This document shows, in pieces, positions 59,645 through 64,000 of a stretch of DNA of 64,000 nt. Under the pieces are notes generated by a model. That model searched no databases, was not told the DNA's origin, and saw only the letters and a list, made by a program, of their open reading frames with translations. A program made the position numbers and the translations under genes. The first letter of the stretch is position 1. The number at the start of each line of letters is the position of its first letter. Source of the stretch: Micavibrio aeruginosavorus_D. GTDB lineage: Bacteria; Pseudomonadota; Alphaproteobacteria; Micavibrionales; Micavibrionaceae. Where the stretch lies: contig NZ_CP195303.1 of assembly GCF_051245535.1 (NCBI RefSeq), positions 2,108,001 through 2,172,000 of the forward strand. The letters are read 5' to 3'.

Positions 59645-60151
59645 TTAAGATGCGTGCATGGCGACGAAGGTGCTGAGATACAAGGCAAAACACATCCAGC
59701 CCAAAAGCGGCGCCAGCGCCAGTGCCGCCCAGCGATCCAGCCTGTATGTCCGTTTGATCAACACGCCTACAGCCGCAATCAGCCCGATAATCCAGACCAC
59801 GGCCAGCCACAGCGCCTGCATCTGAAAGAAAATAAAGCTCCACGCCAGATTGGCGATCAATTGCGCGATGAACAGGCGCAGCAGGAAGCGGCGCGAATCA
59901 TAGCCAGAATCACCCGGCGCGCGGCGCGCGATTCGCCACAGATAAAATCCCATCAGCAGATACAGAACCGACCACACAATCCCGAACACATAATCCGGCG
60001 GGGTCAGAGCGGATTTCATCGCCGTTTGATACCACCCATCCACGCCGGGTCGTGTGGCATAGCCGACCAGCGCCCCCAAAACCGGCAGGGTCAAAATACA
60101 GGCAGGCAGCAGGATCAGGTCGCGCCGGGTAAACATGGGCTTAGTGATCAT
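59645..60151 (-). CDS. TspO/MBR family membrane protein
   Basis: The ATG at 60149-60151 gives about 168 residues; a longer frame to 60505 overlaps the dehydrogenase gene and is a shadow. Five helices are evident: LILLPACILTLPVLGALVGY, DYVFGIVWSVLYLLMGFYLW, LRLFIAQLIANLAWSFIFF, LWLAVVWIIGLIAAVGVLI and WAALALAPLLGWMCFALYLS. The WSVLYLLMG and NLAWSFIFF signatures are those of TspO, which binds porphyrins and affects haem or stress responses. Confidence 0.93.
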   Translation of the reverse strand: MITKPMFTRRDLILLPACILTLPVLGALVGYATRPGVDGWYQTAMKSALTPPDYVFGIVWSVLYLLMGFYLWRIARRAPGDSGYDSRRFLLRLFIAQLIANLAWSFIFFQMQALWLAVVWIIGLIAAVGVLIKRTYRLDRWAALALAPLLGWMCFALYLSTFVAMHAS

Positions 60152-60247
60152 TAATGATGGTCCTGTTCTTGTGGGGTTGATCTTGTGTGGACAGGGGTAA
60201 AACCACCCCCTATCCTTGGCGAACGTGATCAGAGGGAGAAATAAACC

Positions 60248-61708
60248 ATGTCCGCATCCTACGCCGATTTTATCAGGGACCGCGCCTTTATCAATGGCCA
60301 ATGGTCCCCCGCACATTCGGGCCGTATCTTTGCCGTGACCAACCCGGCAACGGGTGCGGTCATCGGCACCGTTCCCGATATGGGCGCGGACGAAACGGTC
60401 GCGGCGATTGCGGCGGCGAAGGACGCCATGCCCGCCTGGCGCAAACGCACGGCCAAGGATCGCGCGAACATCATGCGCGCCTGGTTCAATTTGATCGTGC
60501 AGCATGCCGATGCGCTGGCCGCCTTATTGACGGCGGAACAGGGCAAGCCGTTGACCGAAGCGCGCGGCGAAATTATCTACGGCGCATCCTTCGTTGAATG
60601 GTTTGCCGAGGAAGGCAAGCGCATTTACGGCGACACCATTCCATCGCATAAAACCGATGCCCGCATCATGGTGACGAAGGAATCGATCGGCGTTGTTGGC
60701 GCCATCACGCCGTGGAATTTCCCCTGCGCCATGATCACGCGCAAAATTGCCCCGGCGCTGGCCGCCGGATGCACGGTTGTTTTAAAACCGGCGGAAGATA
60801 CGCCGCTGTCCGCATTGGCGCTGGCCGTGCTGGCCGAAGCGGCGGGATTCCCACCGGGCGTCATCAATATCGTCACGGGGGCCTATACATCCGCCCCCGC
60901 GATTGGTGAAGTTCTAACCACGCATCCCGATGTGCGCAAAATTTCCTTCACCGGCTCGACCGAGGTGGGAAAAATCCTGATGCGCCAATCCTCCAGCACG
61001 GTCAAACGCCTGTCGCTGGAACTGGGCGGCAATGCGCCGTTCATCGTGTTTGATACCGCCAACATTGACCGCGCGGTGGATGGGGCGATGGCGTGCAAAT
61101 TCCGCAATGCCGGGCAAACCTGCGTCTGTGCCAATCGTATATATGTGCAGGACGGTGTGTACGACGAATTCGCCAAGAAACTGACGGCCAAGGTTGCGGC
61201 ATTGTCGGTGGGGTCGGGGGATAAAGACGGCGTGCAAATCGGCCCGCTGATCAACGAAGACGGCATTGAAAAGGTGAAAACCCATGTGGCCGACGCCGTG
61301 GCGCGCGGGGCGAAACTGGTTTGCGGCGGCAATGCGCATGATGCGGGCCCGCTGTTTTTCGAACCCACGGTGCTGACCGATATGACGCCGGACATGTTGC
61401 TGAACAACGAAGAAACCTTCGGCCCCGTCGCTGGCCTGTTCCGATTCGCGGACGAAGCCGATGCAATCCGCATGGCCAACGACACGCGCTTTGGCCTCGC
61501 GTCCTATTTCTACACCAACGATCTGGCCCAGGCCTTCCGCGTCGCCGAATCACTGGAATACGGCATGGTCGCCATCAACGAACCCATCCTCTCCACCGAA
61601 GTCGCCCCTTTCGGCGGCGTCAAAGAATCCGGCATGGGCCGTGAAGGTTCGCATTACGGCGTCGAAGATTTCGTGACCGTGAAATATACGCTGGTGGGTG
61701 GGTTGTAA
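60248..61708 (+). CDS. gabD: NAD(P)-dependent aldehyde dehydrogenase, succinate-semialdehyde dehydrogenase-like
   Basis: The product has 486 residues, the usual length. Features are GVVGAITPWNFPCAMITRKI (cofactor), ALAAGCTVVLKPAEDTPLSA, KISFTGSTEVGKILM, LSLELGGNAPFIVF (catalytic Glu), FRNAGQTCVCANRIYVQ (catalytic Cys) and the C-terminal VAPFGGVKESGMGREGSHYG. This is close to GabD, which oxidises succinate semialdehyde to succinate at the end of GABA breakdown, but gabT is not adjacent. A related aldehyde substrate cannot be excluded. Confidence 0.9.
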   Translation: MSASYADFIRDRAFINGQWSPAHSGRIFAVTNPATGAVIGTVPDMGADETVAAIAAAKDAMPAWRKRTAKDRANIMRAWFNLIVQHADALAALLTAEQGKPLTEARGEIIYGASFVEWFAEEGKRIYGDTIPSHKTDARIMVTKESIGVVGAITPWNFPCAMITRKIAPALAAGCTVVLKPAEDTPLSALALAVLAEAAGFPPGVINIVTGAYTSAPAIGEVLTTHPDVRKISFTGSTEVGKILMRQSSSTVKRLSLELGGNAPFIVFDTANIDRAVDGAMACKFRNAGQTCVCANRIYVQDGVYDEFAKKLTAKVAALSVGSGDKDGVQIGPLINEDGIEKVKTHVADAVARGAKLVCGGNAHDAGPLFFEPTVLTDMTPDMLLNNEETFGPVAGLFRFADEADAIRMANDTRFGLASYFYTNDLAQAFRVAESLEYGMVAINEPILSTEVAPFGGVKESGMGREGSHYGVEDFVTVKYTLVGGL

Positions 61709-61733
61709 TCGTGGCCTGCACGGGGGTGGCGAA

Positions 61734-62153
61734 TTATCCGCCCGCCTTCGCAAACACTTCCGCGCCTGTCAAATTGTCTGTGTCATTGGCGAAGCTGTAG
61801 TTCGCGGGTTTTTCGTCGATGAAGACTTGGTGGTCGAAGACGAAATTTTTCATGTCGTCCAGCAATCCGGCGGGCAGGGCGTAGAAAGGGCGGTCTTTCA
61901 GGCGGTAAAATAAATGCGTGCCGCATTGTTTGCAAAAACCACGCTGGGCCCAGTCGGATGAATCATAGACACCGATTTTATCTTCGCCTGTCCATGTAAC
62001 AGCATCGTGACATTCCACAGCCATCAACGGCCCGCCCGCCCATTTGCGGCACATGCCGCAATGACATGCCCCCATCGTGGCCTTGTCCAGCACGGCGGCA
62101 ACGGACACGGCGCCGCACAGGCAGGCGCCGGTATAGGTTTTCTTTTCTGTCAT
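61734..62153 (-). CDS. GFA (glutathione-dependent formaldehyde-activating enzyme)-like protein
   Basis: The ATG at 62151-62153 gives 139 residues; an upstream open stretch to 62249 is unlikely to be coding. Zinc-binding cysteines follow the GFA pattern: TGACLCGAVSV, GACHCGMCRKWAGGP and RGFCKQCGTHLFYRL. The fold is beta-rich. Family members bind glutathione-formaldehyde adducts, but most are of unknown activity. It converges with the aldehyde dehydrogenase gene. Confidence 0.9.
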   Translation of the reverse strand: MTEKKTYTGACLCGAVSVAAVLDKATMGACHCGMCRKWAGGPLMAVECHDAVTWTGEDKIGVYDSSDWAQRGFCKQCGTHLFYRLKDRPFYALPAGLLDDMKNFVFDHQVFIDEKPANYSFANDTDNLTGAEVFAKAGG

Positions 62154-62622
62154 GGTTGGGGTCCTCATTATTATATGTGATGGATTTTGGCGGGGGCGGC
62201 CGGGGCTGTCCAGCGGGCTTGGTTCGCATCCTGAGATTTTGTTAACCATTCTCCGCTACGGTGGGGCGGTTGGGTGAGACGTCTGTCCGGCGGCTCGTTT
62301 TTCATAAAGATTCTGCGTTCGTATTCTGCGTACCGTCCCGCCTTTTTTGTGCAGCGTGTCATATCCCTGAGCGTTGAAGGATTATAATAAACCGCTCAGA
62401 TCTGCGTGTTATGTTGGTATGTAGGTGGACCCAGGCCCGCCCTCCTCTCAAGGGGACAAGCCCGGATCAAAAAAACCCTCCTTATTAACATAATAAAGTT
62501 TGACTCTCCTGCGCAAAAGGGGTAGAACTCTGCCATTCCTAAATGGGATTGGTGTGCCTATGGTGTGCCCAATTTTCGGGCAAGAAAAACGCGGTGAAAC
62601 GCGCAATAGAGGAGAAGTTATA
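62154..62622. other. Upstream region of giant adhesin gene, no other gene seen
   Basis: This roughly 470 bp interval carries the candidate promoter at 62500-62528 and a strong ribosome site (GAGGAGAAG) at 62609-62617. Short frames on both strands are not protein-like. Confidence 0.55.
62500..62528 (+). promoter_or_regulatory. Candidate sigma-70-type promoter for giant adhesin
   Basis: TTGACT (62500-62505) and TAGAAC (62523-62528) are separated by 17 bases, about 95 bp before the ATG. The -10 match is moderate. Confidence 0.45.
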
Positions 62623-64000
62623 ATGGCCGAACAAAAATCATCCACCGCACAGGTGTTTTCCGCAGATCAATCCAACGGTTTGCCGTTTGGTTCCGCGGAT
62701 ATCCAAGGCATGAGCCTGTCGCCAACTGGCGCACTGGTCATCAAGCTGACGGATGGGTCATCTCTCCAGATTGATAATTTCAAAGAGCTGAGCGCGCAGG
62801 GTGCGCAGATCGCTCTCGCCGATGGCGAAGTCATCGACACTGCAAAATTACTGGCGACCTTGTCGGGCGCCACCAATGCTCCTGCGAATGATCGCGCCGA
62901 CGGCCCGGCTGTGATCGTTGCTGCACCGGGTGCTGGCAAGACCGTCGAAATCACCATGGCAGACGGCACGGTTTACGAACTCTCCTTCGACCTTGATGCA
63001 CAAACCACCCGCGTTGAAAGCAACGGCGATCTGGTCGTTACGTTTGCCGATGGCGGCGTTCTGGTCCTGCAAGGCTACAGCGACGCCGTGAAGGGTGATA
63101 ACCCGCCGTCTCTGTCTCTGGCGGATGGCACCGTGATCAACGGTGTTGATGTGCTGACCATGGTTGCCAAAGATGCCGAAGCGGACAAAGCCGCGAAGGT
63201 TGAGCCGGCTTCCGGTGAAACTGATAATGTCGATCTGGCGCAACTGGCTGAACAATTGGCCGCCGTAGAACCGGCCGCCGGTGAAGCGGGCAGCGCGGGT
63301 GGATCCCGTGGTGGTTTCGGTTTCCAAAGCGCGGTTGATTCCGCACCGCTGGACAGCCCGGATGCCATCGGCCCGATTGGCCCGACAGCCCTGCAATACA
63401 ATATCCCTGAATTCAAAGAAGACATCTTCTTCGAAGAAGGCCCGGCCCCGACCCCGGTGGCCCCGCCGCCGCCGTCTTTGGAAGTCGGCAATTCGGTTGT
63501 GAAGGAAGATGGTTCGGTTCAGCTGGTGATTCTGGCTGATTCGGGCACGGCTTCGGGTGTTAATCTGGTTATCACCGTGTCCGGTATTCCGGCGGGTTGG
63601 ACCGTGAACCCGGGTCTGGGCACATACAACAGCACGACGGGTACATGGACATTCACATTGCTGGGCGGTGGTTCCACCTCTCAGGCCCCGACTTTGTCCC
63701 CGCCGGCGCAATCCGACGTGGACCTGCCGAACCTGCAAGTCACCGCAACGAACATCAGCACATCAACAGGCCTCAGCTCTAGCAGCGACGGCACGATTGA
63801 CGTGACGGTTGATGCGGTTGCTGACGCGCCGGACATCACCGCCAATGGCGGCACTGAAGTTGAAGGCACCCCGATCGCCCTGACGGTGAATGGCGTGCTG
63901 GGCGTCGATGATTTCGACGGTTCTGAATCAATTGATTACTACACCATTTCCGGCGTTGATCCGGCTCTGTTCACACTGTCTGCCGGTGTGGATATGGGTG
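62623..64000 (+). CDS. Giant RTX/BapA-type adhesin, N-terminal part only (runs off right edge)
   Basis: The open frame starts at ATG 62623 with GAGGAG upstream and stays open for 459 codons to the end of the window. Residues 1-180 form a beta-rich module without a signal peptide (LSPTGALVIKLTDGSSLQID, DGTVYELSFDLDA, GDLVVTFADGGVLVLQGY), as in giant type I-secreted adhesins. A linker follows (GGFGFQSAVDSAPLDSPDAI, GPIGPTALQYNIPEF), then a Pro-rich hinge (PAPTPVAPPPP) and the first Ig-like units (VGNSVVKEDGSVQLVI, VTVDAVADAPDITANGG). It is probably a surface or biofilm adhesin several thousand residues long. The C-terminal repeats and secretion signal lie outside the window. Confidence 0.87.
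   Translation, partial: MAEQKSSTAQVFSADQSNGLPFGSADIQGMSLSPTGALVIKLTDGSSLQIDNFKELSAQGAQIALADGEVIDTAKLLATLSGATNAPANDRADGPAVIVAAPGAGKTVEITMADGTVYELSFDLDAQTTRVESNGDLVVTFADGGVLVLQGYSDAVKGDNPPSLSLADGTVINGVDVLTMVAKDAEADKAAKVEPASGETDNVDLAQLAEQLAAVEPAAGEAGSAGGSRGGFGFQSAVDSAPLDSPDAIGPIGPTALQYNIPEFKEDIFFEEGPAPTPVAPPPPSLEVGNSVVKEDGSVQLVILADSGTASGVNLVITVSGIPAGWTVNPGLGTYNSTTGTWTFTLLGGGSTSQAPTLSPPAQSDVDLPNLQVTATNISTSTGLSSSSDGTIDVTVDAVADAPDITANGGTEVEGTPIALTVNGVLGVDDFDGSESIDYYTISGVDPALFTLSAGVDMG

Noticed and set aside
60152..60505. N-terminal extension of the TspO frame
   Set aside because: The extra 118 residues overlap the start of the dehydrogenase gene on the other strand and lack helix pattern.
62848..63738. 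296-codon minus-strand frame over the giant adhesin
   Set aside because: The plus strand is open throughout with a good ribosome site and adhesin-like sequence; the minus frame is Arg/Gln/Gly-rich shadow.
1..64000. CRISPR arrays, insertion sequences, prophage or rRNA operon
   Set aside because: No regularly spaced direct repeats of 25-40 bp, no transposase or phage structural genes and no rRNA-like stretches were seen; the tandem repeats at 24984-26765 are coding.

Overview
This 64 kb window is chromosomal DNA of a Gram-negative bacterium with roughly 55% G+C, by eye. The gene families point to an alphaproteobacterium: long-form SerA next to an alphaproteobacterial-type SerC, a SurA-RsmA pair, a MASE1/CHASE hybrid kinase, a CheY-like regulator with a conserved partner, and short palindromic intergenic repeats. 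The several hypothetical secreted and RTX proteins would suit a predatory or surface-attached lineage such as Micavibrio. That placement is an inference from gene style and was not tested by any search.

Layout. 0-10 kb: a gene cut by the left edge, a winged-helix regulator, secreted hypotheticals, an Smr protein, an M23 peptidase, a GNAT plus RimK-type ATP-grasp operon facing a TerC membrane protein, and a second GNAT. 10-20 kb: a HIT hydrolase, a 1051-residue hybrid histidine kinase, an AT-rich FAD oxidase that looks imported, a ComM/YifB ATPase, a fused DUF433-DUF5615 protein and a 362-residue orphan. 20-33 kb: a LOG-type hydrolase, a diguanylate cyclase, a UvrD/PcrA helicase, a secreted protein with seven 99-residue repeats, an NDUFA9-like protein, SurA, RsmA, a CMP-kinase-like protein, an SDR and an ArsR regulator. 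33-47 kb: two glycosyltransferases, an alpha/beta hydrolase, tRNA-Ser(GGA), a SNase-like nuclease, a DUF305 protein behind a CsoR-type operator, two tandem MltF-like lytic transglycosylases, a beta-carbonic anhydrase, a flavoprotein and a MATE pump. 47-64 kb: two RTX/type I secretion substrates, an RsmC-like methyltransferase, a HAD nucleotidase, a solitary ClpB-NBD1-like ATPase, serB/serC/serA, a response-regulator pair, TspO, a GabD-type dehydrogenase, a GFA protein, and the first 459 codons of a probable giant adhesin that runs off the right edge.

How the parts fit. Serine synthesis is complete here (SerA, SerC, SerB). Envelope remodelling and surface display form a second theme: M23 peptidase, two MltF-like enzymes, SurA, glycosyltransferases, two RTX proteins, a repeat-rich secreted protein and a giant adhesin. 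Signalling includes the hybrid kinase, the diguanylate cyclase, the CheY-like protein and an ArsR regulator. Intergenic regions carry at least three families of palindromic repeats, several with perfect inverted arms of 24 to 32 bp.

No CRISPR array, insertion sequence, prophage, rRNA gene or replication origin was seen. The best candidates for undescribed biology are the pore-loop-less single-AAA ClpB relative, the one-gene DUF433-DUF5615 fusion, the RLAN/RimK-GNAT operon, and the NN-rich RTX protein whose linker resembles that of the giant adhesin.
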